DNA from: Pedobacter sp. D749
Lineage (GTDB): Bacteria; Bacteroidota; Bacteroidia; Sphingobacteriales; Sphingobacteriaceae
Length of the DNA: 64,000 nt
Reading direction: 5' to 3'
Assembly (NCBI RefSeq): GCF_019317285.1
Contig: NZ_CP079218.1
Location: 5,766,001-5,830,000, forward strand
Shown in pieces: positions 16,434 through 25,009 of this stretch (position 1 is the first letter of the stretch; each line of letters opens with the position of its first letter). The notes under the pieces were generated by a model. It was not told the DNA's origin. It did not search any database and saw only the letters and a list, made by a program, of their open reading frames with translations. A program made the translations under genes and the position numbers.

Positions 16434-16543
16434 AAGATGTTAAAGATTGCTATCCTTTGCTTTTCAAATCCTTAATAATAAGATTGCAGATTACCTTTTT
16501 ATGGGAAATTAGCTTAAGTTTGCAATCAAAATTTTTCGACTTA

Positions 16544-17515
16544 ATGCCGGGAATCGAACAGATAAAAACACCTATAGCTGCTGATATTAAAGCGTTTGAA
16601 AAGACCTTTAAAGAATCTATGCATAGCGACGCACCGTTGCTGGATAGGATTACCCATTATATTGTAAAGCAAAAAGGCAAACAAATGCGGCCGATGTTCG
16701 TATTTTTTGCGGCTAAACTGTGTGGCGGAATTACAGAATCAACCCACCGTGGAGCTGCTTTGGTAGAGCTTTTACATACGGCCACTTTGGTGCATGATGA
16801 TGTGGTAGACAATGCTTACGAACGCCGTGGCTTTTTCTCCATCAATGCTTTATGGAAAAATAAAATTGCCGTTTTGGTTGGCGATTACTTATTGGCTAAA
16901 GGATTATTACTTTCGGTAAACAATAACGAGCACCGATTGTTACAAATTGTATCGGAAGCGGTGAAACAGATGAGTGAAGGAGAGCTACTGCAGGTAGAAA
17001 AGGTGCGGAGGATGGACATTTCGGAAGATTTATATTTTGATGTAATCCGACAGAAAACGGCTTCTTTAATTGCTTCTTGTTGTGCTGCGGGTGCTGCTTC
17101 TGCAGGTGCGAGTGATGAAATAATAGAAAAAATGCGTCTGTTTGGCGAAAAAGTTGGGATTGCCTTTCAGATTAAAGACGATACCTTCGATTTTGGAACG
17201 GATGACGTTGGCAAACCTTTGGGTATTGATATTAAGGAGAAGAAAGTAACCTTGCCTTTAATTTATGCCTTAAATAAAGCTGAAAAGACAGAACGCAAGA
17301 AAATGATCAACCTGGTGAAAAACCATCAGGACGATCCGGTTAAAATACAGCAAATTATTGATTTTGTAAATGCGCACCAAGGTGTGTATTATGCCAATGA
17401 GAAAATGTTGGAGTACCAGAATCAAGCATTTGATATTCTGCACAGTTTTGATGCAGGTGAAGCCAGAACAGGTTTAGAACAACTTGTACTCTACACCACT
17501 GAACGTAAAAAATAA
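16544..17515 (+). CDS. Polyprenyl diphosphate synthase (long-chain, octaprenyl type)
   Basis: The product (323 residues from ATG 16544) carries both aspartate-rich motifs of trans-isoprenyl diphosphate synthases: 'LVHDDVVDNAYERRG' (first DDxxD) and 'IKDDTFDF' (second), plus 'GKPLGIDIKEKKVTLPLIYAL'. The earlier in-frame start at 16400 adds 48 residues that read through the family C repeat and have no family counterpart, so I reject it. The enzyme elongates farnesyl diphosphate with IPP, probably for the menaquinone side chain. Its stop codon overlaps the start of the TerC gene by one base (TAATG), so the two are translationally coupled. Confidence 0.9.
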   Translation: MPGIEQIKTPIAADIKAFEKTFKESMHSDAPLLDRITHYIVKQKGKQMRPMFVFFAAKLCGGITESTHRGAALVELLHTATLVHDDVVDNAYERRGFFSINALWKNKIAVLVGDYLLAKGLLLSVNNNEHRLLQIVSEAVKQMSEGELLQVEKVRRMDISEDLYFDVIRQKTASLIASCCAAGAASAGASDEIIEKMRLFGEKVGIAFQIKDDTFDFGTDDVGKPLGIDIKEKKVTLPLIYALNKAEKTERKKMINLVKNHQDDPVKIQQIIDFVNAHQGVYYANEKMLEYQNQAFDILHSFDAGEARTGLEQLVLYTTERKK

Positions 17516-18570
17516 TGGGTAACGAATTACTTTTTAGCTTAGGTTTTCTTCTTTTTATTGTACTGATTCTTGCTTTAGACCTTGGTCTTTTTAGCAGGAA
17601 AGAGCATGTAGTGAGTTTAAAACAAGCCGGGATAATGAGTTTGATTATGGTTGCCCTGGCCATCGGCTTTTATTTTATCCTGCTAACTGAAGGGCACCAG
17701 CTGCATGGAATTAAGGATTTTTCCCACCTGCAAGAGATCGTAACCAAACACCAGCACCATATTAAATTAATTCCGGGCGATTTTGAAGGAAGTTTGGCGG
17801 TTTATAAGCAAAACCTCGGACTGGAGTTTTTAACAGGTTACGTAATTGAGTATGCGCTTTCGGTAGATAATATCTTTGTTATCGTACTCATTTTTTCAGC
17901 CTTTGCAGTTGAAGAAAAATATTATCACCGGGTATTGTTCTGGGGGATATTGGGTGCAATCATTATGCGTTTCATCTTCATTTTTGTAGGAGCTGCATTA
18001 ATTACAAAATTTGCCTGGATACTTTATGTTTTTGGTGCTTTCCTGGTGTTTACTGGCGTGAAGATGTTTTTCAGCAAGGAGGAAGATGATAAAATTGATC
18101 CGGAAAACCACCCTGTAGTTAAATGGGCTTCGAAAATATTTTCCATTCACCCTAAATACGAGGGTAAAAACTTCTTTGTTAAAATAGACCATAAAAGAAT
18201 GGTTACGCCATTGTTTTTGGTGTTGTTGATTGTCGAATTTACCGATCTGTTATTTGCTGTGGATTCTATTCCTGCTATTTTTGCGGTAACAAAAGATCCT
18301 TATATTGTATTTTTCTCTAATATTTTTGCCATCATGGGCTTGCGTTCCATGTTCTTTTTACTGGTAAATATTATTCATAAATTCCATTATTTAAAAACCG
18401 GATTAGCATTTTTACTGGCTTTTATTGGTGTAAAAATGCTAGGACATACTTATCTGGAGAAATGGGGTTTCACCACTGAGCATTCACTGATTGTGATTTT
18501 AAGCATCCTGGTGATTAGCATTGTTGCTTCGTTGGTTTTTCCGAAGAAAAAGGTGCATGTAAAACCTTAG
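17515..18570 (+). CDS. TerC/Alx family integral membrane protein
   Basis: The 351-residue protein has about nine hydrophobic segments and the TerC (PF03741) signature: 'GYVIEYALSVDNIFVIVLIF', then 'EFTDLLFAVDSIPAIFAVT' and 'FSNIFAIMGLRSMFFLL'. The acidic residues in the paired E-x-x-L-(S/F)-x-D-(N/S) motifs are the proposed metal site. TerC/Alx proteins export manganese and help metallate secreted enzymes; tellurite resistance is a historic name. It overlaps the upstream polyprenyl synthase gene by one base. There is no functional reason known for that pairing. Confidence 0.9.
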   Translation: MGNELLFSLGFLLFIVLILALDLGLFSRKEHVVSLKQAGIMSLIMVALAIGFYFILLTEGHQLHGIKDFSHLQEIVTKHQHHIKLIPGDFEGSLAVYKQNLGLEFLTGYVIEYALSVDNIFVIVLIFSAFAVEEKYYHRVLFWGILGAIIMRFIFIFVGAALITKFAWILYVFGAFLVFTGVKMFFSKEEDDKIDPENHPVVKWASKIFSIHPKYEGKNFFVKIDHKRMVTPLFLVLLIVEFTDLLFAVDSIPAIFAVTKDPYIVFFSNIFAIMGLRSMFFLLVNIIHKFHYLKTGLAFLLAFIGVKMLGHTYLEKWGFTTEHSLIVILSILVISIVASLVFPKKKVHVKP

Positions 18571-19042
18571 TTTACCATCTAAAACATTTTGCTAAAATTA
18601 TTTTAACCACCTAAGTCACCTGAGTACATTTAAGTTTTTTACTTTGTAAAGTACTAAGTGGGCAGCTGCACTTTGTTATGTGGCCTAGCAGATTTTCGTA
18701 GGAAAAAGCACAAAAAACTTTGCAGTTTCACCAATACTTCCACAGACCAAGGCAGTGTTTAAGCGAGTGTGGTGGCAATGAGGTTAGGACAGAGCCTATA
18801 GACTGCCGCAATTGAGATTTTTGTAGTTTTTTACAAGAAAGGATGCAAGCCTTGATCTTTTGTTTCTTTTCTATCAAGAGAAAAGAAAGAGCCCATCGGC
18901 GGCGGTGAGCCGAGGCAAGGTTGTGCATGGGGAAAAGATTGCTAATTCTTTTCTTGCGGTAAAGAAAACTAAAGCAAAATAAACGTTACAGCTGGCAATC
19001 TCTATCTAAAATTTGTACTTTCAGCAGATATAACTAAACCTA
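18571..19042. other. Long gene-free gap with a structured, probably repeated element
   Basis: A ~260-nt stretch (about 18668-18930) has higher complexity than its surroundings but no credible protein. It contains a perfect 10-bp hairpin TTTCTTTTCT-atcaag-AGAAAAGAAA at 18863-18888, followed by GCCCATCGGCGGCGGTGAGC. The minus-strand 66-codon reading frame (18728-18928) has no recognisable features and no promoter. It resembles a dispersed intergenic element or a non-coding RNA more than a gene. A short promoter-like region precedes the peptidase start at 19043. Confidence 0.4.
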
Positions 19043-20491
19043 ATGAAATACCTTTTCTCCACTGCCCTTCTTTGCACCACTTTATTTACCAATGCACAAG
19101 ATAAATTTGGCGATGTTTTTGCCAAAATCAATACTGATGTACAACAAAACTCAAGAGCTTATCAAACCTTAAAATATGAAACCGAAACCATCGGTCACCG
19201 TTTAACGGGCTCTGCAAATGGAGCAAAAGCAGAGCAATATGCCTTCGATTTATTAAAATCTTATGGCTGCGAGGTAAAATTTCAGCCTTTTGAAGTGGAA
19301 AGCTGGGCAAGAAAAACGATCAATGTAGAAATTGGTGCTGATAAAAATAGTCTGACCAAAATGAAGGCCGTTACACTGGCGCATTCGCCAGTAAGTGCGG
19401 ATGTTACAGGTGAAATTGTAGACGCTGGTAACGGATTGGAAGCAGATTATCAGGCCAGTCCTGAAAAATTTAAAGGTAAAATTGCTTTGATTTATCTGGG
19501 GGTGTTACCAGGCTCTCCTGCAGGAACGAAATCATTACACCGCTCAGAAAAAACTGCTATTGCCACAAAATATGGTGCCATTGGTGTAATTATTATCAAT
19601 ACGGTAAAAGATGGCGTGCTTTTAACCGGAACCGCTTCGGTAACGGGTAAATTGATTCCAATACCTGCAGTTTGTATCGGTTTGGAAGATGGAATGGCTT
19701 TGAAAGAGAAAATTAAATCGCAGCCACAAACAGCGCATATTGCCATGACGAACTTTTCGGGTTTGATTAAAGCCCGCAATGTAGTGGCTACCTTTAAAGG
19801 AACTGAATTGCCAAAAGATAAAATTATAGTTGGTGGGCATTTGGATAGCTGGGATTTGGCAACTGGTGCTATCGATAATGGAATCGGCTCTTTCGCGATT
19901 ATGGATATGGCAAGGACTTTTAAAAAACTGAATTTAAAAACCAAACGTACGGTAGAGTTTGTATTATTTATGGGTGAGGAGCAAGGTTTGTTGGGTTCTA
20001 AAGCTTATATCGATCAGGCTAAAAAAGACGGAACCTTAAACCAGGTGAAGTTTATGCTGAACTACGATATGACCAACGATCCGAAAGGTTTCTCTACTTC
20101 ACGTGCTGAAATGAAAGACCTTTTTACATCCTGGGGAGCTGATATTGTAAAGATTGATACAGGCTTTAAAAACCTGTTTAATGCTGGTGCAGGTTTACAC
20201 AGCGATCATCAGCCATTTATGTTAGCAGGTATTCCTACCGGAGGTGGTTTCGGAGGTAAATTGCCAAATAATTCCGGACCATTTTACCATTCCGATGGCG
20301 ATAGCTTTAAACTGGTTGATGAGCAGGAACTTAAAAATACGGTACGCTACAGTGCCATGTTAACTTATGCATTAGCCAATACACCAAAAATCCCGGTAGG
20401 TGTTCAAGGCGAAGAAGAGCTAAGGGCTTTTTTAGAATCTCAGAACTTAAAGGAGCCTTTGAGTATTGCTGGTGAGTGGAGATGGAAGTAA
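19043..20491 (+). CDS. M28 family zinc aminopeptidase with PA domain, exported
   Basis: The 482-residue protein has a signal peptide (cleavage near residue 18, 'TLFTNAQ'). A PA (protease-associated) insert spans ~115-235, and the M28 catalytic domain starts near residue 245. Zinc and catalytic residues are visible: His266 and Asp268 in GGHLDSWD, Asp278 in AIDNG, the Glu312-Glu313 pair in FMGEEQG, Asp342, and the C-terminal His in 'LHSDHQPF' (His386/His389). This matches the glutamate carboxypeptidase/leucyl aminopeptidase-type M28 peptidases that trim peptides in the periplasm. A second, more diverged M28 gene lies at 53722-55425. It is monocistronic. Confidence 0.92.
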   Translation: MKYLFSTALLCTTLFTNAQDKFGDVFAKINTDVQQNSRAYQTLKYETETIGHRLTGSANGAKAEQYAFDLLKSYGCEVKFQPFEVESWARKTINVEIGADKNSLTKMKAVTLAHSPVSADVTGEIVDAGNGLEADYQASPEKFKGKIALIYLGVLPGSPAGTKSLHRSEKTAIATKYGAIGVIIINTVKDGVLLTGTASVTGKLIPIPAVCIGLEDGMALKEKIKSQPQTAHIAMTNFSGLIKARNVVATFKGTELPKDKIIVGGHLDSWDLATGAIDNGIGSFAIMDMARTFKKLNLKTKRTVEFVLFMGEEQGLLGSKAYIDQAKKDGTLNQVKFMLNYDMTNDPKGFSTSRAEMKDLFTSWGADIVKIDTGFKNLFNAGAGLHSDHQPFMLAGIPTGGGFGGKLPNNSGPFYHSDGDSFKLVDEQELKNTVRYSAMLTYALANTPKIPVGVQGEEELRAFLESQNLKEPLSIAGEWRWK

Positions 20492-20556
20492 TGATTGGAT
20501 AGATTCGCTTCGCGGGTGATTACACAGATTTAGGGATTACACCGATTAGATCAATC

Positions 20557-20587
20557 CGTCATTTCGACCGTAGTGGAGAAATCTATT
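20557..20587. repeat. Family B repeat (CGTCATTTCGACCGTAGTGG type)
   Basis: CGTCATTTCGACCGTAGTGG followed by AGAAATCTATT; the same core occurs at 41858-41888 and 61404-61433. Confidence 0.7.
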
Positions 20588-20638
20588 TAATTAGTTTTTA
20601 AATAGCTAATTCAATACAGATGTAAATTGGAGCATCAA

Positions 20639-21067
20639 TTACCCGCTAATATAGCTTTCCAATTGCGAAATGGTCTGTTTCTGATCAGCAATAATAAACT
20701 TTACCACATCGCCGATGGAAACCATTCCTTTTACTTCGTCGTTTTCTACAACTGGTAAATGGCGGATGTGTTTATCCGTCATCAATTCCATACAATGATC
20801 AATACTGTCGCTAAACTTGATGGTAATGGGCTTAGCTGTCATGGCTTCTTTGATCAGGGTATCTTTTGATGATTTCCCTTGCAGGATGATTTTTCGGGCA
20901 TAATCCCGTTCCGTAAAAATACCATGAAGTTGCTGGTCTTCCATCACCAATACGGCGCTGATATTTTTTTCTGTCATTACTTTTAAGGCATCCAGAACAG
21001 AAATATTCTCTGATACGGAGATAATGATGACCTGTTTAGTGTCCAGCAAGTGTTTTACGCTTTTCAT
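20639..21067 (-). CDS. CBS domain-pair protein
   Basis: The 142-residue protein consists of two tandem CBS domains: residues ~8-62 ('ISVLDALKVMTEKNISAVLV', 'LHGIFTERDYARKI') and ~75-135 ('DSIDHCMELMTDKHIRHLPV', 'VKGMVSIGDVVKFII'). CBS pairs bind adenosyl ligands such as AMP, ATP or SAM. As a stand-alone pair it is probably a small energy- or SAM-sensing regulator. It is divergent from ahcY, which makes S-adenosylhomocysteine its metabolic neighbour; a regulatory link is only suggestive. Confidence 0.9.
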   Translation of the reverse strand: MKSVKHLLDTKQVIIISVSENISVLDALKVMTEKNISAVLVMEDQQLHGIFTERDYARKIILQGKSSKDTLIKEAMTAKPITIKFSDSIDHCMELMTDKHIRHLPVVENDEVKGMVSIGDVVKFIIADQKQTISQLESYISG

Positions 21068-21430
21068 AAAGTTTAATTTGGTTATAACAATTTAAGAAAT
21101 AATTAGCTGGATATCAAAGTTTTATTTTGATGTTTTGGGGGTTTTAAAAGAAGTCAAGTTTTTAATATGCACCTTGCCATGCCAAACTTGACTTCTTTAG
21201 GAGCATATACCGCGGGACCTGATTAATCTAAACCTGACAGGAATGACAGCCTCCGTCCCGATTTTACATCGGGATTCATCGGAGCTATAATGTATGGCAG
21301 GGCCGAAGCTGAGCTAAGAATTACAGGACTTGCTTTCCAAAATAATAAATAAGACATGAAGTTTTCAAATTGGGTATAAAGAATCGCATCACTATTTTAC
21401 AATCCTCAAACCAGCTTGCTCTTTTAATTA
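21068..21430. other. CBS-ahcY intergenic region: perfect long hairpin and family C repeat, no gene
   Basis: The divergent gap contains AAAGAAGTCAAGTTT at 21147-21161 and its exact complement AAACTTGACTTCTTT at 21184-21198, a 15-bp stem with a 22-nt loop. It also contains a reverse-oriented family C repeat at 21228-21332 (TAAACCTGACAGGAATG ... TTACAGGACTTGC) that encloses CCCGATTTTACATCGGG. I see no conserved SAM or SAH riboswitch architecture. Confidence 0.6.
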
Positions 21431-21462
21431 TTTGGCTTTCACAAAGGGATGCCGTAACTTTG
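21431..21462 (+). promoter_or_regulatory. ahcY promoter (TTTG-N20-TAACTTTG)
   Basis: TTTG at 21431-21434 and TAACTTTG at 21455-21462 fit the Bacteroidota -33/-7 consensus; the ATG at 21487 would have a leader of about 20 nt. Confidence 0.75.
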
Positions 21463-21486
21463 CATCACATTTAAAAACAAATAATT

Positions 21487-22803
21487 ATGTCATCAGTAGA
21501 GACAACCTATATCCCTTACAAAGTTAAGGACATTTCACTGGCAGAATGGGGCCGTAAAGAAATCGGATTAGCCGAAGCAGAAATGCCAGGTTTAATGAGT
21601 TTACGTAAAGAATTCGGTCCAACACAACCGTTAAAAGGTGCGCGTATTGCAGGTTGTCTGCACATGACCATCCAAACGGCTGTATTAATCGAAACATTAG
21701 TGGCCCTTGGTGCTGAAGTTACCTGGTCATCTTGCAATATTTTCTCCACACAAGATCACGCTGCGGCTGCAATTGCTGCTGCGGGTATTCAGGTTTATGC
21801 CTGGAAAGGTTTAAACGAAGAAGAATTCGACTGGTGTATTGAGCAAACTTTACACTTCGGTCCGGAACAACAACCATTAAACATGATTTTGGATGATGGT
21901 GGCGATTTAACCAATATGGTTTTTGATAAATACCCTGAGTTGATTGCAGCAATTAAAGGTTTATCAGAAGAAACGACAACTGGTGTTCACCGTTTATACG
22001 AAAGAATGAAAAACGGAACATTGCACTTACCTGCAATTAACGTTAACGATTCGGTTACTAAATCTAAATTCGATAACAAATACGGTTGTCGTGAATCATT
22101 GGTTGATGCGATCCGTCGTGCTACTGACGTAATGATGGCTGGTAAAGTAGCTGTTGTTTGTGGTTATGGCGATGTGGGTAAAGGTTCAGCAGAATCGTTA
22201 AGCTCACAAGGTGTACGTGTTATTGTAACTGAAATTGACCCAATCTGTGCTTTACAGGCTGCAATGGAAGGTTACGAAGTTAAAAAATTAGCTACAGCGA
22301 TTAAAGAAGCTGATATCGTGGTAACTACTACAGGTAACTGTGATATCGTTCGCGAGCAACATTTCAGGGCATTAAAAGATAAAGCGATTGTTTGTAACAT
22401 CGGTCACTTCGATAACGAAATCGATATGGCCTGGTTAAACGGTGCTTATGGCGATACCAAAGTTGAAATTAAACCTCAGGTTGATAAATATACCATTGAT
22501 GGTAAAGACGTAATCGTTCTTGCTGAAGGTCGTTTGGTTAACTTAGGTTGTGCAACTGGTCACCCAAGTTTTGTAATGAGTAACTCGTTTACCAACCAAA
22601 CTTTGGCTCAGTTAGAGCTTTGGACAAACACTGGTGCTTACGAAAACAAAGTATATACTTTGCCTAAACATTTAGACGAAAAAGTTGCCCGTTTACACTT
22701 AGAAAAAATCGGTGTAGAATTAGATGTTTTGGATCAACACCAAGCTGATTATATCGGCGTACCGGTTGAAGGTCCTTTCAAGGCAGATACATACAGGTAT
22801 TAG
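21487..22803 (+). CDS. ahcY: Adenosylhomocysteinase
   Basis: The 438-residue protein has all hallmarks of SAH hydrolase: 'GARIAGCLHMTIQTAVLIETL', 'WSSCNIFSTQDHAAAA', the NAD-binding 'VVCGYGDVGKGSAESL', 'VVTTTGNCDIV', 'CNIGHFDNEIDM' and the C-terminal 'ADYIGVPVEGPFKADTYRY'. It cleaves S-adenosylhomocysteine to adenosine and homocysteine with tightly bound NAD, sustaining methylation reactions. It lacks the ~40-residue insert of plant-type enzymes near residue 150, as most Bacteroidota forms do. It has its own promoter and is followed by an intrinsic terminator. Confidence 0.98.
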   Translation: MSSVETTYIPYKVKDISLAEWGRKEIGLAEAEMPGLMSLRKEFGPTQPLKGARIAGCLHMTIQTAVLIETLVALGAEVTWSSCNIFSTQDHAAAAIAAAGIQVYAWKGLNEEEFDWCIEQTLHFGPEQQPLNMILDDGGDLTNMVFDKYPELIAAIKGLSEETTTGVHRLYERMKNGTLHLPAINVNDSVTKSKFDNKYGCRESLVDAIRRATDVMMAGKVAVVCGYGDVGKGSAESLSSQGVRVIVTEIDPICALQAAMEGYEVKKLATAIKEADIVVTTTGNCDIVREQHFRALKDKAIVCNIGHFDNEIDMAWLNGAYGDTKVEIKPQVDKYTIDGKDVIVLAEGRLVNLGCATGHPSFVMSNSFTNQTLAQLELWTNTGAYENKVYTLPKHLDEKVARLHLEKIGVELDVLDQHQADYIGVPVEGPFKADTYRY

Positions 22804-22846
22804 TCCTGAGTCTTCAGTATAAAGTCTGAAGTCGATATTACGAAGA

Positions 22847-22877
22847 GGGATGTGCAGATTTGCATATCCCTTTTTTT
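22847..22877 (+). terminator. Rho-independent terminator of ahcY
   Basis: GGGATGTGCA-GATT-TGCATATCCC forms a 10-bp stem with one G-U pair, followed by seven T residues. Confidence 0.88.
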
Positions 22878-22880
22878 ATT

Positions 22881-23052
22881 CCCCTCTCCCAGAGGGGTGC
22901 CTGTAAGGCGGGGTGTTTTTAGGTGTTTTTTTGAAAACGTACGTTTAGTGCTCTTGGCAGGCATCAGTCCTGCTATTCATTCCAATCTTTTTGTTGTTCT
23001 TCGACTACGCTCAGAATGACAACAAAAAGGATTTTCATTTCTATCAGGTTTA
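22881..23052. repeat. CCCCTCT hairpin and family C repeat with a family B fragment in its loop
   Basis: 22881-22897 is the hairpin CCCCTCT-CCC-AGAGGGG, followed by GTGCCTGTAAGGCGGGGTG. From 22964 the family C arms read CAGTCCTGCTATTCATTCC, AATCTTTTTGTT and, after the loop, AACAAAAAGGATTTTC, CTATCAGGTTTA. The loop (22996-23020) is a different repeat, CTTCGACTACGCTCAGAATG. The whole 22804-23111 gap is repeat DNA plus the ahcY terminator and a promoter-like region before 23112. Confidence 0.7.
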
Positions 23053-23111
23053 TTTTACAAAGTGTGTGGTTCTTTTAACGCTAAAATCCTAAATTTAACA
23101 AAACTAAAATA

Positions 23112-23453
23112 ATGAAAAAGTTAATATTTGCCGTTTTACTTGGTGTATTTTCAGTTGCTGTAAATGCCCAAACCACACCTCAAAAAACTGTGGCTGCAAA
23201 AGTGGTAACCAAACAAGTGGTCGATATTGCCTGTGGCGAATGTCAGTTTAAAATGAAAGGTAAAGATTGCGAATTGTCAGTTAAAATTGATGGCAAACCT
23301 TATTTTGTAGATGGTAAAGGCATTGATGATTTTGGCGATGCCCATGGTAAACATGGTTTTTGCAATGCGGTAAGTAAAGCAGAAGTTACCGGCGAAATCG
23401 TAAACAACCGCTTTAAAGCAAAAGAAATAAAGTTATTGCCAGTTAAAAAATAG
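23112..23453 (+). CDS. Small exported cysteine-containing protein (DUF6370-like)
   Basis: The 113-residue protein has a signal peptide ending near residue 19 (VNAQ). The mature part has the motif 'IACGECQFKMKGKDCEL', giving Cys-x-x-Cys and a third Cys, then 'IDGKPYFVDGKGIDDFGDAHGKHGFCNAV' with His residues and a fourth Cys. The four cysteines and clustered His could bind a metal or form disulfides in the periplasm. I associate it with the DUF6370 family, which has no assigned function; this recollection is not checked. It sits alone between repeat-filled gaps. Confidence 0.7.
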   Translation: MKKLIFAVLLGVFSVAVNAQTTPQKTVAAKVVTKQVVDIACGECQFKMKGKDCELSVKIDGKPYFVDGKGIDDFGDAHGKHGFCNAVSKAEVTGEIVNNRFKAKEIKLLPVKK

Positions 23454-23458
23454 TGGGT

Positions 23459-23611
23459 TTACCGCAAAGAAAGCAAAGTTTTCCGCAAAGGGCCGCTAAG
23501 TTTGATTTAAAAACGGTCTGAACCCAACCTTGTGTTCTTTGTGCGTTTGTGGTCAATTTATTGTGCGATCTTTGTGAACTCTGCGCCTTTCTTAGCGTCC
23601 TTTGCGGTTAA
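23459..23611. repeat. Family A variant (CCGCAAAG/CTTTGCGG) between convergent genes
   Basis: The left arm (TTACCGCAAAGAAAGCAAAG, CCGCAAAGGGCCGCTAAG) and right arm (CTTAGCGTCCTTTGCGGTTA) are inverted copies and enclose TTGTGTTCTTTGTGCGTTTG. The element fills the space between two convergent stop codons, so it may act as a bidirectional terminator or RNA hairpin (inference). Confidence 0.65.
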
Positions 23612-23623
23612 AAATGAGATAAA

Positions 23624-24604
23624 TTATTCAAATTCCTTTTCCAAACCCTCTCTCAAATCGAAAAGCAACCATTGTTTATTCTTCACATCAGCTTGTTTCG
23701 TTTTTAGCAACTGGATAAAATCTTTTACACCAATTTCTTCATTCCCGTTGCCATGGATCAGTACAATGCTGCCTGCATTAGGTTGCTGTCCTTTGGCCAG
23801 CCAGGCATCGCTTCCAATAGGGATTAATCCATAAGCTTCAATTTTTCCGACTATTGCCTTGTCTGATACCAATCCCGGAAAACGGAAAAATACCGAAGGG
23901 GTTAAGCCGTTTTTTAACATTAATTTTTCGTTTTCCAGTACTTCTACATCTAAATTGGTTCCAGGAGCCAACAGAAAATTTTCGGCTAATGGCAGTTTAT
24001 TTACCTGATGGTTATAAGTATGGTTTACCCAGGTAATATTCAATTCTTTTTTCTCTACTAAACTTTTTAACCAATTCAGGTCATCCTGATGTTTTAGCAT
24101 CCATTTACCTGAAACGGAAACCGCAAGCGGGGCGGGCAGCTCTATCTTTTTAAATTCGTAGAAAACTGATTGGAAGATAATCCGGTCTAAAGCCTTATGC
24201 GAAGGACAAAGATCGATCGTTAAGGTAATTCCCTTTTCGTTCGGAATGGCATGGTCGATCCCCGCATTTTGAAGCTGTAAATCTTTAGCTGCTGCGGCTT
24301 CTATTGATTTTATATAAGCCGTATTTTTAAAAATCGCTAATACATTTTGGAACTTTAAGCTGCTTGTGGCATAATTACTGGCCAGATCTACTTTAGTATC
24401 TAAAGTTTCAGGATTCACCAGCAATAGATATTTATGGTTATTTGCCGAAAAACTTCTAAGTGCAATCAACTTCTCATTAGTACGTGTTGCCAGAGCATAA
24501 CTTACCTTGTAGCGTTTAATGTCTTCAAAATTTTGCGCAAAAATTTGAATGCAGAAAAAGCAGCTGCAAAAAATAGTGATGAGCAAACGTTTAGATAATT
24601 TCAT
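23624..24604 (-). CDS. Polysaccharide deacetylase family protein (NodB homology), exported
   Basis: The 326-residue protein has a signal peptide (cleavage near residue 23, 'CIQIFAQ'). The NodB domain spans ~100-320: 'ITLTIDLCPSH' stands where TFDDGP occurs (Asp conserved), 'TWVNHTYNH' is the H-x-x-x-H metal site, 'FFRFPGLVSD' is the RxPY-like motif, and 'GSIVLIHGNG' the final motif. These enzymes remove acetyl or related groups from surface sugars. The first motif departs from the canonical TFDDGP, so catalysis or substrate may differ. The gene is divergent from a 40-residue membrane protein gene. Confidence 0.82.
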   Translation of the reverse strand: MKLSKRLLITIFCSCFFCIQIFAQNFEDIKRYKVSYALATRTNEKLIALRSFSANNHKYLLLVNPETLDTKVDLASNYATSSLKFQNVLAIFKNTAYIKSIEAAAAKDLQLQNAGIDHAIPNEKGITLTIDLCPSHKALDRIIFQSVFYEFKKIELPAPLAVSVSGKWMLKHQDDLNWLKSLVEKKELNITWVNHTYNHQVNKLPLAENFLLAPGTNLDVEVLENEKLMLKNGLTPSVFFRFPGLVSDKAIVGKIEAYGLIPIGSDAWLAKGQQPNAGSIVLIHGNGNEEIGVKDFIQLLKTKQADVKNKQWLLFDLREGLEKEFE

Positions 24605-24645
24605 ATTTCCTTATTTAAAATCTTTCTAATTTAACGCAAATCCGT

Positions 24646-24653
24646 TATCTTTA
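24646..24653 (+). promoter_or_regulatory. Candidate -7 box (TATCTTTA) for the small membrane protein
   Basis: TATCTTTA matches TAnnTTTG in 7 of 8 positions and lies 11 nt before the ATG, implying a very short leader. Confidence 0.45.
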
Positions 24654-24664
24654 CAAACATCGCC

Positions 24665-24787
24665 ATGAACAAAGAAAAAGCAAAATTATGGTTTAAGCGG
24701 GTGGGGCTGGTTGGGTTTTTATTCTTCCTGATTAAAGGATTAATATGGCTTGTTGTGATATATTTTGTTGGTAAAAATGTTTCTTAG
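24665..24787 (+). CDS. Small membrane protein, 40 residues
   Basis: ATG 24665 opens a 40-codon frame ending at TAG 24787. The product starts MNKEKAKLWFKRVGLVG and continues with a single hydrophobic helix (residues ~14-35, FLFFLIKGLIWLVVIYFV), ending GKNVS. The layout, a positively charged N-terminus followed by one transmembrane segment, is typical of real small inner-membrane proteins. A promoter-like box precedes it, and it lies in the divergent gap next to the deacetylase. I do not recognise a named family. Conservation in related genomes would decide it. Confidence 0.55.
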   Translation: MNKEKAKLWFKRVGLVGFLFFLIKGLIWLVVIYFVGKNVS

Positions 24788-25009
24788 GTGGTTTATTGAG
24801 TTGTGCGAATTGCATAGATCCTGCAGCAATCATTCTATTTTTTTCTTAGTGTCCTTCATCCCTTAATGGTGATATTTTTTTATCATTAAGAAGTTAAGGT
24901 GAGTTCTCCTGCATCATTAAACTTAAATGCTCTCAGGTGACTAAGGTGGTCAAAATAATAACGAAGCTTAATTCATTCGAATTTCTTTAATGCCCTTAAT
25001 GGTGAAAAC

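Noticed and set aside
16400..16543. 48-residue N-terminal extension of the polyprenyl synthase
   Set aside because: The extension translates a family C repeat and is absent from the enzyme family; ATG 16544 gives the expected N-terminus.
18728..18928. 66-codon minus-strand frame
   Set aside because: Covers the structured intergenic element; no promoter, RBS or family resemblance.
21068..21486. SAM/SAH riboswitch upstream of ahcY
   Set aside because: The hairpin lies far upstream of a good promoter whose leader is only ~20 nt, so no riboswitch fits in the mRNA.
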